Source: Candidatus Cloacimonadota bacterium (GTDB taxonomy: Bacteria; Cloacimonadota; Cloacimonadia; Cloacimonadales; WRIO01). Taken from it: a stretch of DNA of 5,660 bases. A program made the position numbers and the translations under genes. The notes below the pieces were generated by a model, which worked only from the letters and a program-made list of their open reading frames with translations, was not told the origin of the DNA and made no database searches. This document shows positions 1 through 5,509 of this stretch, piece by piece (positions within the stretch are counted from its first letter, which is position 1; every line of letters begins with the position of its first letter). The DNA lies in NCBI GenBank assembly GCA_009782695.1, contig WRIO01000088.1, positions 1 through 5,660 of the forward strand. The letters are read 5' to 3'.

Positions 1-63
1 TCTGTCAAGAAGTTTTTAGAAAAAAATGATTGGGTAGGGAAAGATGCCCTGCGAAGCGAACAC

Positions 64-176
64 CGCCCAAACGATGTGGGACATGTGTCTGCTTCGCAGA
101 AGGCGGAAGGATCTGTTTATCTCAGCTTTCAACGACAAGCTTGTGTGCCTCAACTGCACGAAGTACACCGCTATAT
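64..176 (+). repeat. Dispersed hairpin-rich intergenic repeat, copy 1
   Basis: Positions 64-135 match copy 2 (711-782) at 70 of 72 bases, and 148-164 match 791-807 exactly. Between these blocks the copies differ: here there is a 10-bp palindrome ACAAGCTTGT (135-144), where copy 2 has GAGCGAAGCTC. Short stems visible are CCCA/TGGG (66-69 with 77-80) and CTGC-TTC-GCAG (89-99). CTGCGAAGC (49-57), just upstream, can also pair with GCTTCGCAG (91-99). The repeat ends where the hicA stop codon begins, so hicA abuts it directly. It lacks the GTCCGCAGGAC hairpin and the heptamer array seen with copy 2. No protein function is assigned; it resembles a non-autonomous intergenic element. The right boundary is approximate. 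Confidence 0.85.
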
Positions 177-177
177 T

Positions 178-393
178 TTATAAAAGTTTCAAAAATTCGT
201 CTAATTCTATTTCTACCGTTTGTAAAATGCTCTTTAAGGTAAAAGTATCTACTGTATCGTGCATTGGTATCGTTACATTGTGATGACCATCGGAATAGAT
301 GGCGTGGCTACCTCTCTGCCTTTTGAACTTATAACCTTTTTTACTCAGAGCTGAGATAATTTCTCTGGGTTTTAATACAGGGTAGTGAGGCAT
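178..393 (-). CDS. hicA: HicA family toxin, mRNA interferase (71 aa)
   Basis: HicA toxins are small double-stranded-RNA-binding-fold proteins that cleave mRNA and are neutralised by HicB. The 71-residue product has the usual layout: LKPREIISAL at 7-16, a basic strand around KGYKFKRQRGSH, then IYSDGHHNVTIPMH and the C-terminal helix TLKSIL...EFLKLL. His30 in the GSH motif is the expected catalytic residue. Length and motif order match intact family members. The ATG at 393-391 shares its A with the hicB stop (TAATG), and no clear Shine-Dalgarno precedes it, so translational coupling to hicB is likely. The TAA at 180-178 touches repeat copy 1. Gene order is antitoxin first, toxin second, which occurs in this family although the reverse is the textbook order. 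No frameshift or lost motif is seen, so the toxin is probably active. Confidence 0.9.
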   Translation of the reverse strand: MPHYPVLKPREIISALSKKGYKFKRQRGSHAIYSDGHHNVTIPMHDTVDTFTLKSILQTVEIELDEFLKLL

Positions 394-614
394 TATAACG
401 TCATATCAAATCGAGAGATAAAGAACTCATGCTTTTGTATAAATTCCAGCTCCTCTGCATTGTCACCATCTTCATAATACAAGGCTATTGCTTCTTTTAA
501 ATTAGCTATCGCTTCCTCTATAGTTTTTCCTTGTGAAGCTACGTTATTTTCAAGGCAAACCGAGCAATAACCGACTTCGCCTTTCTCTATTCTCATAGTC
601 CCTTTAAATTCCAT
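393..614 (-). CDS. hicB: HicB family antitoxin (73 aa)
   Basis: This is the antitoxin partner of HicA, expected to bind and block the toxin and often to repress its own promoter. From the chosen ATG the protein has 73 residues. It shows the HicB N-terminal fold: MEFKGTMRIEKGEVGYC, then the NNVASQGKTIEEAIANLKEA block at about 23-42, an acidic helix, and a final strand KHEFFISRFDMTL. It is of the short class, and I see no separate helix-turn-helix or ribbon-helix-helix domain. The open frame extends upstream to 662. I chose 614 because GGAGG (minus strand, 623-619) sits four bases before this ATG and because homologues begin near the MEFKG strand. It overlaps hicA by one base. Confidence 0.88.
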   Translation of the reverse strand: MEFKGTMRIEKGEVGYCSVCLENNVASQGKTIEEAIANLKEAIALYYEDGDNAEELEFIQKHEFFISRFDMTL

Positions 615-618
615 TATG

Positions 619-623
619 CCTCC
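619..623 (-). promoter_or_regulatory. hicB ribosome binding site that sets the start
   Basis: On the minus strand the sequence reads TGGAGGCATAATGG: a perfect GGAGG with a four-base gap to the ATG at 614. No comparable site precedes the upstream in-frame ATG codons at 662 and 653, so the shorter HicB is preferred. Confidence 0.7.
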
Positions 624-640
624 ATAAAACAAAATATCTG

Positions 641-656
641 TATATGCTATCATATA
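641..656. promoter_or_regulatory. Candidate hicBA operator (inverted repeat) over a -10-like box
   Basis: TATATG-CTAT-CATATA is a perfect 6-bp inverted repeat with a 4-bp centre, 27 bp upstream of the hicB start. On the minus strand it overlaps TATGAT (654-649), a five-of-six match to a -10 box; no good -35 at standard spacing was found. HicB or HicAB complexes are known to autorepress through palindromes at their promoters, so an operator role is reasonable. AT-rich sequence makes such palindromes fairly likely by chance, and the short HicB has no obvious DNA-binding domain, so this remains tentative. Confidence 0.35.
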
Positions 657-710
657 AAACACTATCTGATGAAATATATTACAAATACTTTTTTATTCTT
701 GCCGTCCCTA

Positions 711-834
711 CGCCCAAACGAAGTGGGACATGTGTCTGCTTCGCAGAAGGCGGAAGGATGTGTTTATCTCAGCTTTCAACGAGCGAAGCTCCTCAACTGC
801 ACGAAGTGCTATATACCCGTCCGCAGGACACCCC
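711..834 (+). repeat. Dispersed hairpin-rich intergenic repeat, copy 2
   Basis: This is the fullest copy in the window. The 711-782 block matches copy 1 almost perfectly, 791-807 matches 148-164, and 817-833 matches 5609-5625 of copy 3 exactly. Short stem-loops run along it: CCCA/TGGG (713-716 with 724-727), CTGC-TTC-GCAG (736-746), GAGC-GAA-GCTC (781-791) and GTCC-GCA-GGAC (819-829). The last three are 11-nt palindromes with 4-bp stems and 3-base loops. GCTTCGC (738-744) and GCGAAGC (783-789) could pair instead, giving an alternative long-range stem. It lies between the hicBA promoter region and the end of the rpsA operon. No stop codon occurs in any plus frame until the heptamer array that follows. 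Confidence 0.85.
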
Positions 835-835
835 A

Positions 836-856
836 TTTCTAATTTCTAATTTCTAA
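836..856. repeat. Heptamer tandem array TTTCTAA x3
   Basis: Three perfect TTTCTAA units (836-842, 843-849, 850-856) directly follow repeat copy 2. Because seven is not a multiple of three, the TAA triplets at 840, 847 and 854 fall in all three plus frames. The same heptamer, inverted, flanks copy 3 at 5485-5505, and a one-base variant TTTATAA flanks its other side. Confidence 0.85.
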
Positions 857-892
857 TTTTTATTTCCCCTGTTCCCTTCCCTACGATAGGAC

Positions 893-928
893 AAAAAAAA
901 ACACTCCGCCGTGAGGCAGGAGTGTTTT
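893..928 (-). terminator. Intrinsic terminator of the cmk-plsC-ispH-rpsA operon
   Basis: Read on the minus strand, 18 nt past the rpsA stop, the stem ACACTCC(T)GCC pairs with GGCGGAGTGT around a TCAC loop, with one bulged T. An A run before it and a T run after it extend the pairing. The T tract (900-893) makes it a strong rho-independent terminator for the operon. The plus strand also has a T-rich tail, so it could work in both directions, although no convergent plus-strand gene was found. Confidence 0.9.
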
Positions 929-946
929 TCGTCTTGCTTTTATTTT

Positions 947-3244
947 TTAGTCTTTTTTATCTTCTTCTGTGGCTACAGCAGGGGCGTTTTCTGTATCGGT
1001 TGCAACATCAGCGGGCTTTTCCTCGCCTTCGGATTTAGTAGCTTTTTTTGTAGTTCTTTTAGGTTTTTCCTCTCCTTCTGTAGCAGCAGCTTTTTTAGTA
1101 GTTTTCTTTGGTTTTTCCTCTCCCGAATCGGCTGTAGCAGCTTTTTTGGTAGTTTTCTTTGGTTTTTCCTCTCCTTCGGTAGTAGCTGCTTTTTTAGTGG
1201 TCTTTTTAGGCTTTTCTTCCTCTGAATCGGTAGTAGCTGCCTTTTTAGTGGTCTTTTTAGGTTTTTCCACTTCAGCTGGTGTTTCTTGGACTTCAGGAGC
1301 AGGTTCATTTTGGGTGATATTTTCTATCATAGGAGCTGGAGCTATGCTATGTTCAGCTTCGGTTTGGGGTGCAGCTTCCGCAGGGACATTTTCCATAGGA
1401 GTGGTGGTGTCTTCAGGTGCGATATCGGTAGTGTCCTCATCAGAGTGTTTGTTTCTTCTGCCTCTTCTACGGCGTGATTTGGCTTGTTTTTTGTCGTTCG
1501 GGATCTCATCTTCCTTTTCGCTGTTAGCTTTTTGGAGGTGATTTTTTTGGAACTCTTTCATCATCTGAATATCGCGGGAGTAGAACCAAGCCTTTATAGA
1601 GAGGATTATTTTCCTTCTATCGTCTTCAATTTCTATGATCTTCATATTTAATTTTTCACCGATAGAGAAGAAGTCTGAGGTCTTTTCGATAGCCGGTATA
1701 GCCAGATGTGAGATGGGGACAAATCCTTCTACAACGATGTCTTCAAAGGGAATATCTACCACGATACCTTTTGGCATACACTTTTTGACAGTTCCAACTA
1801 CTTCTGCGTTTATGTGTAATACTTCGCAGATTTTATCCCACGGGTCGTCCGTGAGTTGTTTGATTCCGAGGTTTATTCTCCTGCCGATTTTGTCTATTTC
1901 CAATATGACGCATTCGATTTCTTGTCCTTCGGTGTAGAGGTCTCGTGGGTGTGCTACCTTTGCCATCCAGTTTATGTCTGAGATATGGACCAGACCTGAA
2001 ATATCGTTGTCTATATCTACAAATACTCCATAGCTAAAAATTTTGGTAATTTTTTTGGTCATTACAGCGCCGATAGGGTAGTGCTTTTCTATGTCTATCC
2101 AAGGGTTTGGGGTCATTTGTTTTAGCCCGAGTGAGATTTTTTGGTCTTCTTTCGACACAGAAAGGACGATAGCACTGATAGAATCTCCAACTTTATACAT
2201 GGTAGAGGGATCGACCATTTTTTTGGTCCAAGAGATTTCGGATAAATGGATGAGTCCTTCCACGCCGGGTTCTAGCTCAACGAATATGCCGAAAACCTTG
2301 ATATTTATCACTTTTCCTGTTACCTTCACACCTTCGGGGTATTTTGTGACGACATTTTCCCAAGGATGTGGGACCAGCTGCTTTATACCCAAAGAGATTT
2401 TCATATTGTCGACATCGAAATTGATCACTTTTACTTTTATTTTGTCGCCAACCTTTAGTAGTTCGCGTGGGTGCTTTATCTTTTTGTAAGACATATCTGT
2501 GATATGTAATAGTCCGTCTATACCACCGATATCGACGAAGGCGCCGTATTCGGTGAGCGTCTTCACTTCGCCGTCTAGCTCAGCGCCGACCTTTACAAAC
2601 TCCATCAAGCGTTCTTTTCGCGAGGTGCTATCTTCTTCCATCACCACTTTGCGGGAGACCATTATACTGTTTCTATGTTCATCTAATTTTATGACTTTGA
2701 GAGGGATTTCTTTGTTTAAAAATTGATCATAGTTTACTTGTAGTTTTACATCTAACTGGGAACCGGGTAGAAACACTTCCACACCCATCACTTCGACTAT
2801 CAAACCACCATTAACTTTGCGAATGACTTTGCCGGTAATCACTTCATTGTTTGTATAAGCCTCCTTTAGTTTTTTTACATTTGAATATATATCAGCTTTT
2901 TTCTTCGACAGATATGTCTTGCCGTCTTTACTCTTTTGAGAAACTACAAAGACCTTGATTACATCGCCTTTTACGGGTATGCTTTCCGGCTCAAATTCCT
3001 CGATAGGTATAGCGGATTCTGATTTACATCCAATATCGACTAATACATCCTTTTCAGAGACGCTGACTACTGTGCCATCGACTATCTGGCCAGATGATAC
3101 ATCTGCCATAGTCTGCATGATCATATCGAGATTAAACTCTTCATCTGCATCTACTTTTGGGGTGTGGTTCGTCGAAGTGGGATTGACGACCTGTGGGTCG
3201 GACACCATAGTGTCATTGTTTTCTTTTTGAGTCTCGAAACTCAT
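947..3244 (-). CDS. rpsA: 30S ribosomal protein S1, six S1 domains plus repetitive Lys-rich tail (765 aa)
   Basis: Ribosomal protein S1 binds mRNA on the 30S subunit and helps initiate translation. The product has six OB-fold S1 domains at about residues 52-116, 134-199, 220-290, 305-377, 391-464 and 479-552. Domains 3-5 are the most canonical (EYGAFVDI, GLLHITD, ISLGIKQL; FGIFVEL, GLIHLSE). After residue 590 comes a basic patch SRRRRGRRNKH, an acidic/Pro-rich linker (about 601-659), and a tail of five KPKKTTKKAA-type repeats (661-742). Typical six-domain S1 proteins are about 550-600 residues, so the tail accounts for the extra length. The ATG at 3244 is chosen because AAGGAGG lies six bases upstream; an in-frame upstream start at 3274 has no such site. 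The gene begins inside the 3' end of ispH. Role is certain from domain content; the function of the tail is unknown. Confidence 0.95.
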   Translation of the reverse strand: MSFETQKENNDTMVSDPQVVNPTSTNHTPKVDADEEFNLDMIMQTMADVSSGQIVDGTVVSVSEKDVLVDIGCKSESAIPIEEFEPESIPVKGDVIKVFVVSQKSKDGKTYLSKKKADIYSNVKKLKEAYTNNEVITGKVIRKVNGGLIVEVMGVEVFLPGSQLDVKLQVNYDQFLNKEIPLKVIKLDEHRNSIMVSRKVVMEEDSTSRKERLMEFVKVGAELDGEVKTLTEYGAFVDIGGIDGLLHITDMSYKKIKHPRELLKVGDKIKVKVINFDVDNMKISLGIKQLVPHPWENVVTKYPEGVKVTGKVINIKVFGIFVELEPGVEGLIHLSEISWTKKMVDPSTMYKVGDSISAIVLSVSKEDQKISLGLKQMTPNPWIDIEKHYPIGAVMTKKITKIFSYGVFVDIDNDISGLVHISDINWMAKVAHPRDLYTEGQEIECVILEIDKIGRRINLGIKQLTDDPWDKICEVLHINAEVVGTVKKCMPKGIVVDIPFEDIVVEGFVPISHLAIPAIEKTSDFFSIGEKLNMKIIEIEDDRRKIILSIKAWFYSRDIQMMKEFQKNHLQKANSEKEDEIPNDKKQAKSRRRRGRRNKHSDEDTTDIAPEDTTTPMENVPAEAAPQTEAEHSIAPAPMIENITQNEPAPEVQETPAEVEKPKKTTKKAATTDSEEEKPKKTTKKAATTEGEEKPKKTTKKAATADSGEEKPKKTTKKAAATEGEEKPKRTTKKATKSEGEEKPADVATDTENAPAVATEEDKKD
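1019..1264 (-). repeat. In-frame tandem repeat encoding the Lys-rich S1 tail
   Basis: Five units of 51, 48, 51, 48 and 48 bp encode KPKKTTKKAA followed by a short acidic linker. Unit bounds on the minus strand are 1264-1214, 1213-1166, 1165-1115, 1114-1067 and 1066-1019. Linkers alternate between DS-type (17-residue units 1 and 3) and EG-type (16-residue units 2 and 4), which suggests that a two-unit, 99-bp block was duplicated. All length changes are multiples of three, so the frame is kept. Confidence 0.85.
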
Positions 3245-4145
3245 GGGGTTCCTCCTTGTAACCGGGGATATCATTGATGGTCTTCACCAGTGAATCTGCT
3301 TCACCTACGGTTACCTTTATCTTATTGTAAATATCAGCTATGATGCCGTCTGGTGTAGAAGCACCTGCGGTGATGCCAATATTTTCTATCTTTTTATCTT
3401 TTTCGGTATAAAACCAGTTATAATCTATCTCATCGACAGTCTCGATGTGTTTTGTAGTCGTATATTCGGAGCATAATTTAGTGAGCATCAGGGTGTTTGC
3501 ACTATTTTTCCCCCCTATTACTATCATGATATCGCTTACCTTTGCTAGATCTAAGCTGGCTTCCTGACGGACATGGGTCGTGTTACAGATTGTGTTAAAA
3601 ATCCTCAATTCTTTGCATTTGGGTAAAAGATAGCCTGTTAATTTTTCTAAACTATGGCTATTCTGCGTGGTTTGGCAGATGATAGCCGCTTTCCCATAAA
3701 ACTTGTCGGGTAGCTGCTCGCCATCCCGCCAGATAACCGCTTCGGATTTTATATAAGACTTCAGCGCTACTATTTCGGGGTGCCACGGGTCTCCAACTAT
3801 AAAAATCTTGTAGTTTTCTTTGTCTGCGAGCTTTGCAAATTTGTGCGCTTTCGCTACATCGGGGCAAGTGGCATCTATGATCTGAAACTGTTTTTCTATC
3901 AGCTTTTGCAAGCTTTCTTGTGGGATACCGTGCGACCGAATAATGACAGGACCTTGCAGTATGGAATCTATATCGTCTATAGCTTTGATGCCTACATTTG
4001 CGAGCTGTTGCACCATCTGTGGATTGTGGATGATAGGTCCTATAGTGATAGCTTGCCCATAGTTTTGAGCTGTCTCTTCGGCGAGCTTTATCGCTCTTTT
4101 TACGCCAAAGCAAAAGCCTGAGTTCTTTGCTAATCGGATATTCAC
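3213..4145 (-). CDS. ispH: 4-hydroxy-3-methylbut-2-enyl diphosphate reductase (310 aa)
   Basis: IspH (LytB) is the last enzyme of the cytosolic MEP pathway. It reduces HMBPP to IPP and DMAPP with a [4Fe-4S] cluster. The three cluster cysteines are visible: Cys12 in GFCFGVKRAI, Cys94 in DATCPDVAKAH and Cys187 in NTICNTTHVRQEA. Active-site residues also appear: His40 (GPIIHNP), His72 (RSHGIP), His122 and Glu124 (WHPEI), the QTT at 158-160, GGKNSANT at 211-218 and TAGASTPD at 259-266. Length is normal. The start is GTG at 4145, in a GTGA overlap with the plsC stop, with GGAG eight bases upstream, so coupling is likely. The last 32 bp overlap the start of rpsA in another frame. The protein is complete and separate, unlike the IspH-S1 fusions of some Clostridia and Negativicutes. 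Confidence 0.96.
   Translation of the reverse strand: MNIRLAKNSGFCFGVKRAIKLAEETAQNYGQAITIGPIIHNPQMVQQLANVGIKAIDDIDSILQGPVIIRSHGIPQESLQKLIEKQFQIIDATCPDVAKAHKFAKLADKENYKIFIVGDPWHPEIVALKSYIKSEAVIWRDGEQLPDKFYGKAAIICQTTQNSHSLEKLTGYLLPKCKELRIFNTICNTTHVRQEASLDLAKVSDIMIVIGGKNSANTLMLTKLCSEYTTTKHIETVDEIDYNWFYTEKDKKIENIGITAGASTPDGIIADIYNKIKVTVGEADSLVKTINDIPGYKEEPHEFRDSKRKQ
3251..3257 (-). promoter_or_regulatory. rpsA ribosome binding site within the end of ispH
   Basis: The minus strand reads AAGGAGG-AACCCC-ATG, a near-perfect Shine-Dalgarno with six-base spacing to the ATG at 3244. It lies inside the ispH coding sequence and fixes the rpsA start, which supports separate translation of S1 and not production only as a fusion. 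Confidence 0.85.
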
Positions 4146-4735
4146 TTTTTTAGCTCCATTATCTTCTCGAAAGTATAGTCTGCCAACCTTTGATAGCTAT
4201 CCTTTTTTTGCTCCCATTCTCCAAAAACATCGGTGGTGATACGCTCACCTACGTAGATTTTTATTTTTCTTTTTCTGCTCAAAAAACACGATTTTAAGCT
4301 GGTAGAATTTTCCACATATATCGGTAAAATATCCTTGCGAGTTTTTATGGCAAACATCCCCACACCCGGCTTTATCCCTTTACCGGAGCGTGTTCCCTGC
4401 GGAAAGAGCAAAATAGATTTGCCCGACTCCAGCACTTGTAGCACCCTATTTATCGCCTTGATATCGGTCGATTTCCGGACGATAGGGATCACATTTAGCT
4501 GCTGAAGGAGCAGCCCAAAAGCCTTGTTTTTAAACAGTTCTGCCTTGGCTAAAAAAGCTATCTCAAAAGGTATCACTGCACCCAAAATAGGTGGATCAAA
4601 CCATGAGACATGATTCGCAGCTAAAAGTATCCCTTTCGCCCCGAAAAGCCTTTCTTGGTTGATTATCTCGTAACCGAAAAAGGTTTTCCATATCAGCCTT
4701 GCCGATTCTTTGCAGAACTTATAAATTATCTTCAT
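4142..4735 (-). CDS. plsC: 1-acyl-sn-glycerol-3-phosphate acyltransferase (197 aa)
   Basis: PlsC-type acyltransferases add the second acyl chain to lysophosphatidic acid to make phosphatidic acid at the inner face of the cytoplasmic membrane. The catalytic HX4D motif is NHVSWFD (His42, Asp47). The second block is around FLAKAELFK (61-69), the substrate-binding block is FPQGTRS (111-117), and LPIYV (137-141) is the usual fourth block. The glutamate normally found in FPEGTRS is glutamine here, a tolerated variant as far as I know. At 197 residues it is a compact family member without a clear transmembrane helix, so likely membrane-associated through hydrophobic surface segments. ATG at 4735 follows the cmk stop after one base, and the stop overlaps the ispH GTG. 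Acyl-donor type (acyl-ACP or acyl-CoA) cannot be told from sequence. Tight packing suggests a single cotranscript. Confidence 0.9.
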   Translation of the reverse strand: MKIIYKFCKESARLIWKTFFGYEIINQERLFGAKGILLAANHVSWFDPPILGAVIPFEIAFLAKAELFKNKAFGLLLQQLNVIPIVRKSTDIKAINRVLQVLESGKSILLFPQGTRSGKGIKPGVGMFAIKTRKDILPIYVENSTSLKSCFLSRKRKIKIYVGERITTDVFGEWEQKKDSYQRLADYTFEKIMELKK

Positions 4736-4736
4736 T

Positions 4737-5411
4737 TTACCTAGAACTAAATGTTTTTTTCTGTATAATCTTCATCATTTTTTTTACTTGAGCGTCGAGT
4801 GTCAGGTGCGTAGTGTCTATCTCTACAGCATCTTCTGCTTTCAAAAGCGGGGATTCCACTCGCATGCTGTCGTTTTTATCACGCCATAAAAGATCGCTTT
4901 TTACCTGCTCAAAATCGGTGGTGACGCCCTTCTTAACCAGCTCTACTAAACGCCTTTTCGCCCGCTCCTCGATAGAAGCTACGAGAAAAAACTTCACATC
5001 AGCATTTGGAAACACTACCGTCCCTATATCACGACCCTCTAATATCACATCGTGATGGTTCTTTGAGAGTGTCCGCTGCAGCTCTACCATCTTGGCACGA
5101 ACTATCTTGATAGTGGCTATCTCAGAAGAAAGCTTTGTGATCTCCTGACTTCGGATTTTTGTCGTTACGTTCTTGCCATTTAGATAGATCTGTTCTACAC
5201 CATCGGCTGTCTTGAAGTCCAGCTTGATATTCTCCAGCAAAATACCCATAGCCAATAGATTGTCAAAGGCTACATTCTGTTCGAAGGCATTTAAAGCGAC
5301 CCCACGATACATTGCTCCTGTGTCTATGTAGAGCATATTTAGGTGCTGAGCTATCTGCTTCGCCGCTGTACTCTTGCCCGAAGCAGCAGGTCCATCGATT
5401 GCTATTATCAT
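4737..5411 (-). CDS. cmk: Cytidylate (CMP/dCMP) kinase (224 aa)
   Basis: CMP kinase phosphorylates CMP and dCMP with ATP in the cytosol, feeding CTP pools for nucleic acids and phospholipid precursors. The P-loop GPAASGKST is at residues 7-15, followed by YIDTGAMYR (28-36), the VILEGRDIGTVVFP segment (122-135) and the closing RDKNDSMRVESP...DAVEIDTT region (177-201), all in the expected order. The open frame reaches 5471 through TTG and ATG codons. I chose the ATG at 5411 because family members begin just before IAIDGPAASGKST, because 224 residues is the usual length, and because GGTGG lies eight bases upstream. It is the first gene of the operon seen here; cmk next to rpsA is a widely conserved neighbourhood. 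No truncation or damaged motif is seen. Confidence 0.95.
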   Translation of the reverse strand: MIIAIDGPAASGKSTAAKQIAQHLNMLYIDTGAMYRGVALNAFEQNVAFDNLLAMGILLENIKLDFKTADGVEQIYLNGKNVTTKIRSQEITKLSSEIATIKIVRAKMVELQRTLSKNHHDVILEGRDIGTVVFPNADVKFFLVASIEERAKRRLVELVKKGVTTDFEQVKSDLLWRDKNDSMRVESPLLKAEDAVEIDTTHLTLDAQVKKMMKIIQKKTFSSR

Positions 5412-5442
5412 CTTTCTGACCACCATTCCATATTTTGTTGCC

Positions 5443-5471
5443 ATCTTTTTTTTGAGGGCTATTTCTGTCAA
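5443..5471 (-). promoter_or_regulatory. Weak promoter candidate for the cmk operon
   Basis: A perfect TTGACA (minus strand, 5471-5466) is followed after 17 bp by AAAGAT (5448-5443), only a three-of-six -10 match. Initiation would then fall near 5436, giving a short leader before the cmk ATG at 5411 and excluding the longer cmk starts. The weak -10 keeps confidence low; a promoter further upstream, in or beyond repeat copy 3, is equally possible. Confidence 0.25.
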
Positions 5472-5484
5472 GCAGAATCTTTGT

Positions 5485-5509
5485 AAATTAGAAATTAGAA
5501 ATTAGAAAT
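5485..5509. repeat. Heptamer tandem array AAATTAG x3 (inverted TTTCTAA)
   Basis: Three perfect AAATTAG units (5485-5505) plus AAAT lie between the cmk upstream region and repeat copy 3. The unit is the reverse complement of a rotation of the TTTCTAA array at 836-856. On the minus strand its TAA triplets fall in all three frames. Confidence 0.85.

Noticed and set aside
30..283. Two plus-strand open frames of 70 and 79 codons
   Set aside because: They cross repeat copy 1 and then run antisense to hicA; they arise because the repeat lacks stops in all three plus frames.
615..662. Longer hicB start at 662
   Set aside because: It adds 16 residues not typical of HicB and has no ribosome binding site, while the ATG at 614 has GGAGG.
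973..1308. 111-codon minus-strand open frame rich in Lys and Leu
   Set aside because: It is an alternate frame of the same rpsA tandem repeat and inherits its periodicity; it has no independent support.
969..1541. 190-codon plus-strand open frame opposite the rpsA 3' end
   Set aside because: It is the complement of the Lys/Thr/Ala-rich tandem repeat and linker, which have few stop-generating codons; the predicted Ser/Phe/Val repeats match no family and the S1 frame on the other strand is certain.
2091..2489. 132-codon plus-strand open frame
   Set aside because: It is antisense to S1 domains 3-5, whose domain sequence is unambiguous; the product is low complexity with no recognisable motif.
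3658..4121. Open frames on both strands inside ispH
   Set aside because: They overlap the IspH frame, which carries all three cluster cysteines and the active-site motifs.
5412..5471. Longer cmk starts at 5426, 5444 and 5471 (TTG)
   Set aside because: They would add residues before the conserved IAIDGPAASGKST start, lack good ribosome binding sites, and the TTG overlaps a possible -35 box.
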